NCBI RefSeq assembly: GCF_015326965.1 | Contig: NZ_CP017659.1 | Coordinates: 1,116,001 to 1,180,000 of the forward strand | DNA: 64,000 nt | Reading direction: 5' to 3' | DNA from: Paenibacillus sp. JZ16 | GTDB lineage: Bacteria > Bacillota > Bacilli > Paenibacillales > Paenibacillaceae | Part shown: positions 18,104 to 27,497 of the stretch, piece by piece | Numbering within the stretch: the stretch's first letter is position 1 | Layout: each line of letters opens with the position of its first letter | Program-made: the position numbers and the translations under genes | The notes under the pieces: generated by a model | The model's database searches: none | What the model saw: the letters and a program-made list of their open reading frames with translations, nothing else | Told to the model about the DNA's origin: nothing

Positions 18104-20227
18104 TTGAGGAAGCTATTAAGTCCCATCACCGATTGGGTCTCAACCAAAAAAGGGATGTGGATTACCATTCTGGTCTGGCTGATCGTTATGGTCGGTTTAA
18201 GCGCGGGTCCCACGCTTGGCGATTACAAAGCCACCAACTTCCAGTCACTTCCAGATGAAGCACAGTCCATCATAGCCGAGAACAAATTGGAGAACACATT
18301 TCCGAATGAGCAGGGAACGCCAGGAATCCTGGTTTTTCATAATGCATCAGGAAACGTAAACCTGGATGAAGTAAAGCATATTTTGAATGGAGTCCTATCC
18401 GCCAAGATTCAGGGAGTCAAATCCATAGTCGATATCAGCACCCTGCCGCCTCAAGCCCTGAAGGGTTTTACTTCGGAGGATAACTCTACCATCATCGTTC
18501 CCATGAGCCTGGAAGCCGGTCTTGGCAGCAGCGAATATTCGGAAATCAATGACGAAGCCTCCAGACTTGGCAACGAGATTGCCAGGGGTCTGAGTACAGA
18601 CTTCTATATTACAGGTCCAGCCGGGATAGCCGGCGATACGATCAAGCTCTTCGAGCAGGCGGATTTTGTTCTGCTACTTGCCACCATTGTCATCATTCTT
18701 GTATTATTGATCGTTATTTACCGTTCACCGCTGCTTGCCTTCATTCCTCTGCTTGCTACGGCTATCGTATATCAGGTCGTCAACCAATCCGTAGCCTTGA
18801 TGGGCTCAGCCGGACTCGAAATTAACAACTCGACCACCTCCATCATGAGCATCCTGCTGTTTGCCGCCGTCATCGACTACTCACTGTTTGTGTTCTCGCG
18901 ATACCGCGAGGAATTGAATAAACATGAAAGCAAATATACTGCAATGCAGTTTGCCATGCGAGCTACCGGGGAACCTGTGTTTTTTGCAGGCGGCACCGTG
19001 CTCGCCGCGATGCTCATTCTGTTCTTCATGGATTTCCGTGATTATCAAAATTTTGCGCCGGTATTCGGTTTGGCCATGCTTATTATTATGCTCGCTTCCG
19101 TCACCCTTGTCCCAGCCCTGTTCACCCTTTTTGGGAGAAAAGCGTTCTGGCCTAAGGTTCCTCAGTTCGGTCAGAACAATGAAATCAAACACGGTTTCTG
19201 GGGGCCAGTAGCCAATTTCGTGGTGAACAAGCCGCTGCTCACCGGTGGAATCGTGGCTGTCTTCATGATCATGACCGCCTTGAACGTATTCAACCTGAAT
19301 TATGAATTCGACACCGTCAAAAAATTCCCCGAAAACTTGCCTTCGCGTGTAGGTTATGAGATCGTGGAATCTAAATATAACAAAGGCGAGCTTGCGCCGT
19401 CGACGGTTCTTCTGGAATCCGAGTATGCGCTATCCGACGGGCAGATCGATCAATTCCTGAAAAAGCTGGAGAATTACGAAGAAATCGACTCCGTCCGCTT
19501 GGCCGGCATCACGGAAGATTCCAAGGCGGCAAAACTCAGCGTTGCCTTGACAATGAATCCTTATTCCACCGAAGCTATCGATTTTATTGAAGAGCTTCAG
19601 GGCCAGACTGACGCCCTTCTTAACGAGTTGTCTCTTCGGGGCGATGTTTACTACGGCGGCGTGACAGCCAAACTAGTCGATGAACGGACCGTAAACAACG
19701 GTGACATTATCAAAGTCATCATTCTGGAAACGGCTCTGATTCTCGTGCTGCTGGTTGCCTTGACCCGTTCGTTAAAAATGTCGATGTATATGATGGCCAC
19801 CATCCTCATATCTTACGTGTCAGCCCTTGGCCTGGGCATCTTCCTGGTCGATATGCTGTTCGGGTACGAATCCATCAGTACGCGAGTACCTGTCTATGCG
19901 TTTATATTCTTGGTGGCGCTGGGGATCGATTATAATATTATTCTTATATCCCGCTTCCTCGAAGAGAGAAAAACATTAAAGATCAAGGAAGCTCTTGAAG
20001 TGGCCATCCGCAATACGGGCGGCGTCATTTCCTCGGCAGGCGTGATCTTGGCGGCAACCTTTGCCGCATTGACCACCATGCCGATTGCCGATCTCTTCGT
20101 GTTCGGTTTTATGGTTGCGATTGGTATTTTATTAGATACATTCCTGGTAAGAGGCATTCTGCTTCCATCCTTAATTCTATTTTTCGAAAAAGATAAGGAT
20201 CCTAGAAAGCTCTCATCCCAGGCATAA
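18104..20227 (+). CDS. MMPL-family (RND superfamily) exporter, YdfJ type
   Basis: Membrane transporter of 707 residues in the MMPL/HAE2-like RND group, driven by the proton gradient and exporting lipids or drugs. Two repeated halves are visible. Each has one helix, an extracellular loop domain, then five helices (about 185-350 and 545-690). Charged residues in the central helices, such as D in AAVIDYSLFVFSRYREEL and D in LGIDYNIILISRFLEER, are the proton-relay type of the family. The start is TTG at 18104 with AGGGGG upstream. It lies 23 bases before the response regulator and is probably controlled by that two-component system. Confidence 0.9.
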   Translation: MRKLLSPITDWVSTKKGMWITILVWLIVMVGLSAGPTLGDYKATNFQSLPDEAQSIIAENKLENTFPNEQGTPGILVFHNASGNVNLDEVKHILNGVLSAKIQGVKSIVDISTLPPQALKGFTSEDNSTIIVPMSLEAGLGSSEYSEINDEASRLGNEIARGLSTDFYITGPAGIAGDTIKLFEQADFVLLLATIVIILVLLIVIYRSPLLAFIPLLATAIVYQVVNQSVALMGSAGLEINNSTTSIMSILLFAAVIDYSLFVFSRYREELNKHESKYTAMQFAMRATGEPVFFAGGTVLAAMLILFFMDFRDYQNFAPVFGLAMLIIMLASVTLVPALFTLFGRKAFWPKVPQFGQNNEIKHGFWGPVANFVVNKPLLTGGIVAVFMIMTALNVFNLNYEFDTVKKFPENLPSRVGYEIVESKYNKGELAPSTVLLESEYALSDGQIDQFLKKLENYEEIDSVRLAGITEDSKAAKLSVALTMNPYSTEAIDFIEELQGQTDALLNELSLRGDVYYGGVTAKLVDERTVNNGDIIKVIILETALILVLLVALTRSLKMSMYMMATILISYVSALGLGIFLVDMLFGYESISTRVPVYAFIFLVALGIDYNIILISRFLEERKTLKIKEALEVAIRNTGGVISSAGVILAATFAALTTMPIADLFVFGFMVAIGILLDTFLVRGILLPSLILFFEKDKDPRKLSSQA

Positions 20228-20250
20228 TGTAAGGTATGGAGGAGTCTTCC

Positions 20251-20922
20251 GTGAAAATTTTAGTCGTAGACGATGATTACGATATCCTGCAGCTTGTGAC
20301 CATCCATTTGACGCGGGAAGGCTATACGGTTTTACAAGCTCATAACGGGAAGCACGCGCTGGAGCTTCTGGAAGAGTCGGAGGTAAACCTGGCCATCGTG
20401 GATGTCATGATGCCCGGGATGGATGGCTTCTCCCTGACTAGAATACTAACGAAAGAGCTCGACATTCCTGTCATCCTGCTGACCGCCAAGGGACAATTAT
20501 CCGACAAGGAACAGGGGTTCAAATCAGGCTCCGAGGATTATCTTGTGAAGCCTTTTGAGCCAAAGGAGCTGCTGTTTCGGGTTGCCGTTGTTCTTCGCCG
20601 CTATGGCCGCGCAATGGAAAGTGTTTTGAAGGTCGGCAATGTGAAGATCAACCGGAACGATTTTGAAGTGATCATCAAGGATGAAACCATTCTCTTTCCT
20701 CTAAAAGAGTTTGAGCTGCTGACTATGCTGGCAGTACGGGCCAACAAAGTCACTCCCCGGTCCGTTCTTATCGAACAGGCATGGGGCGAGGATTATCAAG
20801 GCAACGAGATGACATTGAATACGCATATGAACCGGATTCGCGACCGTCTCAAACGTTACAACGCTTCCATCGAGATCCAGACCATCAGGGGCATTGGTTA
20901 TAAATTAGAGGCGGCCGAATGA
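20251..20922 (+). CDS. OmpR-family response regulator
   Basis: Response regulator with receiver domain (VVDDD, phospho-acceptor D51 in AIVDVMMPGMDG, K in LLTAK) and a C-terminal winged helix (residues 125-224). I chose GTG at 20251 because GGAGGAG lies six bases upstream; an ATG 15 bases earlier overlaps the ribosome site itself. It overlaps the kinase gene by four bases (ATGA). Confidence 0.93.
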   Translation: MKILVVDDDYDILQLVTIHLTREGYTVLQAHNGKHALELLEESEVNLAIVDVMMPGMDGFSLTRILTKELDIPVILLTAKGQLSDKEQGFKSGSEDYLVKPFEPKELLFRVAVVLRRYGRAMESVLKVGNVKINRNDFEVIIKDETILFPLKEFELLTMLAVRANKVTPRSVLIEQAWGEDYQGNEMTLNTHMNRIRDRLKRYNASIEIQTIRGIGYKLEAAE

Positions 20923-22337
20923 AAACATTATATCGGGAGTTTATATCCACAACACTGCTCATTCTAGGGATCAGCATCTTTATCGGATTTATTCTGGCAA
21001 ACGTTGTCTACGTGATATTTACCAAAGAAGAAATCACGCAGCAAAACATGGAGGTTGCCGAACAAATCGTCCACGTTCTCGAGGAAATGCATGTATCGAG
21101 CCATACCGTACACCCCTTCCTTGAGTCCGTTGGACAACTAGGATACCAGATATATTTGGCTAACCGTTCCGGGGAGGCGTATTTTTTCGGTGAGCCTTTT
21201 GAGCATAGAAGGCTGCCTGACCACACCATGGACCAGGTGTTAAGCGGCACGCCGTATATGGGGAAAGACGGCATATGGGATCAGCTCTGGATGATGGGGC
21301 ATTTCTCCAATGATATTAGAAACACCGTCGGGCTCCCCCTTCAAATCGGAAATCAGACTTATGCTCTATTCGTCAAACCGGCCAGCAAAATCCTATTTTC
21401 CGATATCCATATGATGCTGGCGGGATTTATCGTAGCTGTCGCCATCGTGAGCCTATTGGGTGTAATCAAAATGACCAAACGGCTAATTCACCCCATCTCG
21501 GAGCTGTCCGAAGCGACGAAAGCGATCACCAACGAAGATTTTACGTATTCGCTGGATATCCATCGTAAGGATGAGCTGGGCCAGTTGGCTGAGAACTTCC
21601 TGCGTATGCAGCAGCAGCTGCAGCATAATGACGTCGCCCGGAAGTCCTTCATCAGCAACGTGTCTCATGATTTTCAATCTCCATTAATGAATATTCAAGG
21701 GTATGGAGACCTGCTCCTTCTTCCGAATCTGGATGAGAAGACGCGGCTGCAGTATGCGGGTATCGTGAGCGATGAAGCTAGACGATTATCGAATCTGACC
21801 AAGCAGCTTCTGCTGATTACGTCCCTGGATCAATCCGGTTACCCGGTGAAAAAGAGCCCTCTCCGACTGGATCTGCAAATCAAGGAATCCATCAAAAAAC
21901 ATCAATGGAGTCTGCAGGACCGGAACCTGACCATCTCGTACAAATTAGATAAAGCCATGTTGTACTCCGATCGCGAGCTGCTGGCGATCGTGTGGGATAA
22001 CTTGATAACGAACGCCATTAAGTACAACCAACCGAACGGCCATATCTTCATTTCCTGCACCACCGCCGGAAACAAGATCATCCTCACATTCGAGGACACC
22101 GGTGTCGGTCTGTCGGAGGCATCAGCCAAGCAAGTGTTCGAGCGCTTCTACCGGGTGGATGCAACCCGCAAGAAAGACGGGACAGGCCTTGGCCTGTCCA
22201 TTGTTAAAGAAATCGTCACACTATTAAACGGAACCATAACGCTCGAGAGCGAGCTTGCGAAGGGTACGACCTTCACCGTTATTTTTCTAATGGAAGGACA
22301 TGATGAATCATGGAACAAAAATGGAGTTTACGGTTAA
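20919..22337 (+). CDS. HisKA-type sensor histidine kinase
   Basis: Membrane kinase partner of the OmpR regulator. Helices at about 10-32 and 160-182 flank an extracellular domain, and a HAMP domain follows. The phospho-acceptor box is NVSHDFQSPLMN, the N box is VWDNLITNAIKYN, and the G boxes are FEDTGVGLS and GTGLGLSIVKEI. Together with the regulator it forms a unit next to an MMPL exporter, which suggests sensing of an envelope-active compound. Its 3' end overlaps the next gene by 28 bases. Confidence 0.92.
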   Translation: MKTLYREFISTTLLILGISIFIGFILANVVYVIFTKEEITQQNMEVAEQIVHVLEEMHVSSHTVHPFLESVGQLGYQIYLANRSGEAYFFGEPFEHRRLPDHTMDQVLSGTPYMGKDGIWDQLWMMGHFSNDIRNTVGLPLQIGNQTYALFVKPASKILFSDIHMMLAGFIVAVAIVSLLGVIKMTKRLIHPISELSEATKAITNEDFTYSLDIHRKDELGQLAENFLRMQQQLQHNDVARKSFISNVSHDFQSPLMNIQGYGDLLLLPNLDEKTRLQYAGIVSDEARRLSNLTKQLLLITSLDQSGYPVKKSPLRLDLQIKESIKKHQWSLQDRNLTISYKLDKAMLYSDRELLAIVWDNLITNAIKYNQPNGHIFISCTTAGNKIILTFEDTGVGLSEASAKQVFERFYRVDATRKKDGTGLGLSIVKEIVTLLNGTITLESELAKGTTFTVIFLMEGHDESWNKNGVYG

Positions 22338-22705
22338 TTCGATATGCAGCGCTGTTCGGCATTTTTGGAACCTATCTTGGTTCCAAAATGTCTGGCGAGA
22401 TGGATTACTCCCTTCGTCCGATCCACGCCCACATTTTACTGGTCGGCTGGTTGTCGGTATTTGCTTGGGGAATCTTCTACAAGGCATACAAAGTAAGATA
22501 TAAGAAACTGGTTGCTGTCCACGGCTGGCTGGCGATCCTGGGGTCCTTCGGCTTAACGTTCGGAATGTGGATGTACAATTTCAATCCTTTTCAGCTGGAC
22601 GACAGTTTGGTTTTGGTCTTGTTTATTGTGGGCGGTTCGCTCCTGCTGCTTGCCTTTCTGTTATTTGCCATCATTACATTTTTTACGGAAAAAGAACAAC
22701 AATAA
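22310..22705 (+). CDS. small haem-copper-oxidase-like membrane protein
   Basis: A 131-residue protein with four predicted membrane helices. The stretch RPIHAHILLVGWLSVFAWG and the later HGWLAILG resemble the His-bearing helices of cytochrome oxidase/NorB subunit I. Short stand-alone relatives of this kind are known in Firmicutes, but their role is not established. It overlaps the end of the kinase gene and is the last gene before a strong terminator, so it is probably part of the MMPL-regulator transcript. Haem binding is inference. Confidence 0.65.
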   Translation: MEQKWSLRLIRYAALFGIFGTYLGSKMSGEMDYSLRPIHAHILLVGWLSVFAWGIFYKAYKVRYKKLVAVHGWLAILGSFGLTFGMWMYNFNPFQLDDSLVLVLFIVGGSLLLLAFLLFAIITFFTEKEQQ

Positions 22706-22720
22706 GCTTCTTCTAAATAG

Positions 22721-22763
22721 AAAACAGCCAATCCCTCTCCAAGCGAAGGATTGGCTGTTTTTC
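22721..22763 (+). terminator. terminator of the MMPL/two-component operon
   Basis: Arms AACAGCCAATCC and GGATTGGCTGTT enclose a short loop and are followed by TTTTT. It lies 16 bases after the last stop codon of the operon. Confidence 0.9.
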
Positions 22764-22843
22764 ATTAGTGGATGCTGCGTCAATTTTATGAATCATCAAG
22801 GATTGAATTATAGATTTCTATAGGAATAGTGCTTCTTGTGTTG

Positions 22844-23206
22844 TTACGCAAACATCTCAATGCCAAGGAAAAGGAGCAGACCGCTAACACTTGCATAAGC
22901 ACTGATGATGTGCTGTTTGGAATCTTTCTTATAGCGTCTTTCAACAACGGAACGGAAAGCGTGTAGAACAGCTACCACAAGTATAACGTCCTGATAAGCC
23001 GACGATCTCCACTCCCAAACAATCCTCATGAAGTAAAGGGCGGTTAGGGACAAAGCTATGATGATCAACTCCCCAATCAGATGAAATCGATTGATATGCT
23101 TATAGAGCAGCTGATTTGAATCGTTGGATACCTTGAGCTTTTTTTTGATCCATAAGTACCCGGAGACGAATACGATCGAATATAAAATGAGACTGAGTAA
23201 GAGCAT
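22844..23206 (-). CDS. small membrane protein, DUF4181-like
   Basis: A 120-residue protein with three or four predicted membrane helices. The arrangement (short first helix, IKKKLKVS loop, HRFH-like central region, ERRYKKDSKQ basic loop) resembles DUF4181 proteins of Bacillales. I chose ATG 23206 because GAAAGGGGTGA lies about eight bases upstream; a longer frame to 23302 has no ribosome site. Function unknown. It stands alone on the minus strand. Confidence 0.65.
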   Translation of the reverse strand: MLLLSLILYSIVFVSGYLWIKKKLKVSNDSNQLLYKHINRFHLIGELIIIALSLTALYFMRIVWEWRSSAYQDVILVVAVLHAFRSVVERRYKKDSKQHIISAYASVSGLLLFLGIEMFA

Positions 23207-23383
23207 GCTAAAGTCACCCCTTTCCAAAGTTAGCGGCCGTGCAACAGCTGGTATTCCCGTAAAGGCGGTTGCAACGGGTTTAACCGAAGCACCTGGACAC
23301 AAAGTATAACTTTTGGCATTGCAGGATAGTAAGAGGAATATAATACTCTTAAAAATAAACTACCAATTAAAGAGGAGAAATGT

Positions 23384-23773
23384 ATGGAAGAGAGTATGCT
23401 CTACATATTATCCATTATCGTCACTTTTATGTTTATTTCTATCGCCGTTTTTCAGGTGTTGCTCGCGCTTGGTTTGCCTTTAGGCGAATTTGCAATGGGT
23501 GGATATTATAAAGTGCTGCCCTACAAATTACGTGTTGTAAGTGCTATAAACGCTATTATTCTTCTCGTTATGGGAGTTGTTTTTTTGCAGCATACTAACG
23601 TCATCAATATCTTTAATGTTCTGCCTACGAATATTTTGGTTTGGGTAATTACTGTATTTCTTGGCATAAATACGATAGCAAATCTAATATCCAGAAGTAC
23701 AAAAGAAAAATATGTAATGACACCATTATCGAGCATTGCGTTTATATTGTGTTTCATGATCTCTTTATCATAA
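23384..23773 (+). CDS. hypothetical four-helix membrane protein
   Basis: A 129-residue hydrophobic protein with four predicted membrane helices and the loop LGLPLGEFAMGGYYKVLP, a sequence style seen in uncharacterised Bacillales proteins. AGAGGAGAAATGT precedes the ATG. Its stop overlaps the end of the convergent ADP-ribosylglycohydrolase gene by six bases. No function can be assigned. Confidence 0.65.
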   Translation: MEESMLYILSIIVTFMFISIAVFQVLLALGLPLGEFAMGGYYKVLPYKLRVVSAINAIILLVMGVVFLQHTNVINIFNVLPTNILVWVITVFLGINTIANLISRSTKEKYVMTPLSSIAFILCFMISLS

Positions 23774-24646
23774 AGTTTTCAATGCATACAGTTGCGAAAC
23801 GATCCGGTCGAGTCTATCTTTGATGAGGATCGCCTCTGCATATCGGACAGGAATTCCTTCATACCCATAATAGATACCTGCCAATCCACCGGCAATAGCT
23901 CCGATCGTATCCGAATCATCTCCTAGATTTGCCGCCTTTTGAACGACTCCTGCAAAATCCGACGTATGGAGCAAAATATGCAGTACCCACCGGAAGGTAT
24001 GGACCACATAACCGCTTGCCGGGCAGTCCGGCTGTGCTTCAATGATGCCTTCGTAATCGCTACCCACCACCTCGGACATGATGGCTGCTCTTAAATGTTC
24101 ACCCTGCAGAAGGCGCTGGGCCATTCGGTTGTACATGACGCAGACTTCGGCACACCTTGGATCATAATGCGTCATCCGTGACTGTATGATGGTCACTCGG
24201 TCAATGTCCGCCGGATCCTTGTAGGCAAGTGCTGCAGGCAGGCATCGCATGAGGGAGCCATTCCCGCCGCTTTGCCCCATATCCATGTGCGCCACAAAGG
24301 CCGCTTCGAACCAGTCTCCCTCATACTTTTGAAAAACATGACGGATGATATTCCCGATGTCTTTGGGCCTCGAACGGTACCATTCCATGAAGAAACGCCC
24401 GATCGCCTCCATTGGCTCTCCTGGATTTTCGTGAATTCCTGCTGCCACGCACAGCGTCATCATCGTATCGTCGGTCACTTCGCCCGGTTCCAGCTGCCAC
24501 ACCCCGCCGCCGATGATCTCCGTCAAATAGCCGTGCTTCTCCTTAATCTCCTGCACACTCATAAACTCCGTCGTTCCGCCAAGCGCGTCGCCTACAGCCA
24601 CTCCATACAGGCCGCCTTTGATTCGGTTATATAATATATTGTCCAT
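23768..24646 (-). CDS. ADP-ribosylglycohydrolase family protein (DraG-like)
   Basis: Predicted to remove ADP-ribose from proteins or small molecules using two divalent metal ions. The motifs expected of the family are in order: VGDALGGTTEF, VTDDTMM (metal ligands), GGNGSLMRCLPAA, and LGDDSDTIGAIAGGLAG near the C-terminus (metal ligands). The length of 292 residues is normal. I chose ATG 24646 because AGGTGG lies upstream; the longer frame to 24718 lacks one. No ADP-ribosyltransferase was seen nearby, so the substrate is unknown. Confidence 0.88.
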   Translation of the reverse strand: MDNILYNRIKGGLYGVAVGDALGGTTEFMSVQEIKEKHGYLTEIIGGGVWQLEPGEVTDDTMMTLCVAAGIHENPGEPMEAIGRFFMEWYRSRPKDIGNIIRHVFQKYEGDWFEAAFVAHMDMGQSGGNGSLMRCLPAALAYKDPADIDRVTIIQSRMTHYDPRCAEVCVMYNRMAQRLLQGEHLRAAIMSEVVGSDYEGIIEAQPDCPASGYVVHTFRWVLHILLHTSDFAGVVQKAANLGDDSDTIGAIAGGLAGIYYGYEGIPVRYAEAILIKDRLDRIVSQLYALKTL

Positions 24647-24753
24647 ACAACCACCTCGTATCTGTTCATTAAATAAGAAATCCATTAAGTTAATTATAAC
24701 AAAATGGACAGTGGTCATCTTCTAAATATAAAGAAATGGGGCATCGGTAAATT

Positions 24754-24779
24754 AAAAAAGCCGCGATTTTCGCGACTTC
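24754..24779 (-). terminator. terminator repeat, family A
   Basis: On the minus strand GTCGCGAAAATCGCGGC is followed by six T. It terminates the MFS gene. The sequence is nearly identical to 26885-26911 and 63746-63771. Confidence 0.8.
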
Positions 24780-24911
24780 GGCTGCGCATATGCTCTAACC
24801 ATCCCGATTCGTAAAGTTATTTGTGCTGGAAGTTCCCCCCCTGGGAATGAGGGAGAACCGACTATTTTTTTAGCCGGCCCTTCTTCACATAACCTTATCG
24901 ATCGTGCGAGA

Positions 24912-26162
24912 TTATGTCTCTTGTGCAGTAAGTACATGTTCCGGCGCTTTTTGGTTCATGATCGGCACCATGACGAGTGAGCCAAGAAGAAATAGTAATC
25001 CTGCTCCGCTATAGATCGTACTCAGCGAAAAGGCGTCCTTTAACGCGCCCGCGAAAGACATGGAAATGACCATCATCCCAACAAACATCGGATTCAGAAC
25101 CCCATTCACCCGACCGACAATGGAAGCATGCGACCATTTCAGGATCATGGTACTGATCCCGATATGAATGCAAGGAAAAACAAGCCCATTTAGAAATTGA
25201 ACGGTCAGCGTGACCGGAACACTAGTGGAATACCCCACAATGGTTGTACAGACCGCCCCTGCCAGCATGCCTATGGCAAGAAGAACCTGCGGCGGAACCC
25301 GCTTCGCGAAGACGGCCACGATCCCGCCCCCGATGAGCATGGCTGCGCCATTCACCATTAGCAGATATTGCAGGAACTCCTCGCTCCTGCCCAGCCGCTC
25401 CGTTACGATAAACAGGTTGAGCGCTTGGGCTACGCCAACAGCGAGTCCGGCGAGAATAAACGCAAGCCCGAGCATGCGCAGCACTTGACTTTGCCAAACA
25501 TAGCGGAAGCCTTCAACGAAATCTTTACGGAATTGCCCTTTTACGGCGGCTGTTTGAGATTTCATATCATCCTCCGGCAGGCGAATCAGGACGAGCGCGG
25601 ATAACAGAAAAACTACGCCCATTACAGCGATCGATGTTTCAAGGCCGAACGTGCTGTAAACAAATGTACCAAGCATAGGGCCAAGGACCATGAAGATGGC
25701 CATCAGCGATTGGAACAAAGCCATCCCTTGCTGCAGTTGTTCTTCAGACACGTGATACTTAAACAATCGCATACTTGAAGGTTGAGAGAACTGCGAAAGA
25801 ATAGCTGAGATGAATGCGACAAGGTAGACGGATTGCCATGAACCGTAATGGATGGTCAGAAGCACTACGAATACCGATACCGCGGATAATAAATCGCACC
25901 AGATCATCGTTCGCTTTGGCTTCCATCGGTCCGCAAATGTACCTCCGATGAACGAAAAAACAAATATCGGGGCAAATTCTGCTACGCTGATTAGCGAAAT
26001 AGCGTATGGATCATTATTGGTTCTATCCGCTACATACAGAAGGATAGCAAAATTACGTACCCAGATTCCGATCTGCAGAAGCACGCTTGATAATAAAATC
26101 GTCTGCAGGAACCGATTGCGAAGAAGGCTTGGTGCATTAGTGCTTGTGTCGTGCCTATTCAA
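24912..26162 (-). CDS. MFS efflux transporter (macrolide-efflux-like)
   Basis: Major facilitator protein of about 416 residues with 12 predicted membrane helices, in the style of Mef/MFS_3 exporters. The loop between helices 2 and 3 reads GGTFADRWKPKRTM, the signature motif A. It likely exports a drug or metabolite by proton antiport. I prefer TTG at 26162, nine bases after GGAGG; the in-frame TTG at 26171 directly abuts the ribosome site. Upstream lie a five-codon reading frame and an inverted repeat, noted separately. Confidence 0.85.
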   Translation of the reverse strand: MNRHDTSTNAPSLLRNRFLQTILLSSVLLQIGIWVRNFAILLYVADRTNNDPYAISLISVAEFAPIFVFSFIGGTFADRWKPKRTMIWCDLLSAVSVFVVLLTIHYGSWQSVYLVAFISAILSQFSQPSSMRLFKYHVSEEQLQQGMALFQSLMAIFMVLGPMLGTFVYSTFGLETSIAVMGVVFLLSALVLIRLPEDDMKSQTAAVKGQFRKDFVEGFRYVWQSQVLRMLGLAFILAGLAVGVAQALNLFIVTERLGRSEEFLQYLLMVNGAAMLIGGGIVAVFAKRVPPQVLLAIGMLAGAVCTTIVGYSTSVPVTLTVQFLNGLVFPCIHIGISTMILKWSHASIVGRVNGVLNPMFVGMMVISMSFAGALKDAFSLSTIYSGAGLLFLLGSLVMVPIMNQKAPEHVLTAQET

Positions 26163-26234
26163 TCTTTTCAACCTCCAATTTGTCTATAAAAATGCCAGCT
26201 TGAGTCGTGGTATGTCTCTCCTTTCCAATCCTTA

Positions 26235-26252
26235 TTATACGGACTTCATCAT
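26235..26252 (-). CDS. five-codon leader frame (MMKSV) upstream of MFS gene
   Basis: AAGGAGGAGG lies six bases before ATG-ATG-AAG-TCC-GTA-TAA. The ribosome site is the strongest in the region, yet the frame stops after five codons. It could be a translational leader for the efflux gene or the stub of a deleted regulator gene. Confidence 0.3.
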   Translation of the reverse strand: MMKSV

Positions 26253-26284
26253 CGTTGACCTCCTCCTTAAGACTGAATTTACAT

Positions 26285-26299
26285 ATTCAATATTCGAAT
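26285..26299. promoter_or_regulatory. inverted repeat upstream of MFS gene
   Basis: ATTCAATATTCGAAT is an imperfect palindrome of the kind bound by ArsR-type repressors. It lies about 33 bases upstream of the five-codon frame. No ArsR gene is present beside it. Confidence 0.35.
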
Positions 26300-26402
26300 C
26301 TACTCACGACGTAAAGTACCATTTCATTTAACCAAAAAGCCACCAATAGCAGCTTTTGCATACTGATTAAATCGGGCTCGGAACCAGCGTTTGCCGTTAG
26401 TG

Positions 26403-26770
26403 TCAAGACATACTTGCCAGATGTTCCTCAAGACGGTCCATGGTCTATTCGGCACCTTGAACGGCATAGGTTTTCACCTTATCGAATACAGCGACCGTTT
26501 CCTCAAAAACGGTTTGATACGTCAAATGTGTCTTACCTTCCAGTTCCTCAACGCTTACTGACGCCAGAAAATGCGGAAACACGGCATGTTTGATAACGAT
26601 TCGCTCGGGTTTAACGACCACAACAAACACGTTGGTGTTGGGAAAATCAACGCCATCAGGACCGTGCATAATAAACTCCCATGTACCACCCGGTTTCATA
26701 TCAAACTGCTGAGTAGTCATCGTAAAACCTTGAGGCCCCACCACTTCGACAAGTGCTCCTGTTTTCGATC
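26403..26770 (-). pseudogene. decayed AHSA1/SRPBCC-domain protein
   Basis: Remnant of a START-like ligand-binding protein of the AHSA1 group. The readable core is GPQGFTMTTQQFDMKPGG to FDKVKTYAVQGAE. Three lesions are visible. Upstream, HLSKWW is in a different frame from GPQGF, as if one G were lost from the run at about 26738. The sequence before HLSKWW has no start and soon meets stops, so the first 15-20 residues are missing. At 26445-26447 a TAG replaces an expected Gln codon, after which the frame continues TMDRLEEHLASMS to TGA at 26403. Function is presumably lost. Confidence 0.8.
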
Positions 26771-26884
26771 ATAGCAGGTTATTCATTCATGGATTTCTTT
26801 CAGATTGCTCACTTCTATAACCCAATCGTCGCATACGATAACGCCCGATTTCGGAATATATTTTCTTGTCCATATCGGCTGACA

Positions 26885-26911
26885 AAAAAAGTCGCGATTT
26901 CCGCGACTTCG
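26885..26911 (-). terminator. terminator repeat, family A
   Basis: On the minus strand GTCGCGGAAATCGCGAC is followed by seven T. It lies 45 bases after the DinB-family stop. Confidence 0.8.
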
Positions 26912-26955
26912 TATATGTCCTCATCCTCTGACCATGTCCTGCGACTTTCCTTACT

Positions 26956-27453
26956 TCACTTGCCTTCCTCATCGGCTGAGGGACCGTACATGCCCGGCAC
27001 CGGAACATCAAGCAGCCGTAGATAAACTCCGAGCTGCGCCCGGTGGTGAACCATGTGACTTAAGCCGAAAGTGCGAAGCGCGATTGCACGCGGTTGACGC
27101 TGGAGAATATAGTCGCCGTTCCGCAAGATCCATTCCTCGGCGAGCGATTTCTCGTCGCATTCGGCTAACAGCTTATTAATCTGTATAACGTTCGCGTCAA
27201 ATTCCTCCAGCACGTCTTCGCGTCTTTCCAAAGCTTCCCGCCGAATCGGCACGGATGAAAGATCGAATTCCGGGTATAGAAGAATCGCGACTTGCCAGTT
27301 CAGCAGGTTGATCAGATGCGTGGCGAGCCCGCCTAATGTCATTGATTTTACGTGGGGCTTCCAGGTCATATGCTCCTCGGGTAAGCACTCCAGAATTCGG
27401 CGCGTTTGAGCCAATTCATGTTCGGCATCTCCGATAATTAATGGTTTCGTCAT
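26956..27453 (-). CDS. DinB-family protein
   Basis: Four-helix-bundle protein of the DinB/YfiT fold, often a metal-dependent thiol transferase or hydrolase. Candidate metal-binding His residues are in LATHLINL and HMVHHRAQLGVYLR, which match the family pattern. The length of 165 residues is normal. GAAGGAGAG precedes the ATG. It stands alone between the AHSA1 remnant and the UvrA-like gene. The substrate is unknown. Confidence 0.85.
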   Translation of the reverse strand: MTKPLIIGDAEHELAQTRRILECLPEEHMTWKPHVKSMTLGGLATHLINLLNWQVAILLYPEFDLSSVPIRREALERREDVLEEFDANVIQINKLLAECDEKSLAEEWILRNGDYILQRQPRAIALRTFGLSHMVHHRAQLGVYLRLLDVPVPGMYGPSADEEGK

Positions 27454-27497
27454 AGTTTCCCTCTCCTTCTTTTATGGCAGACACAAGTGGGTTAAGA

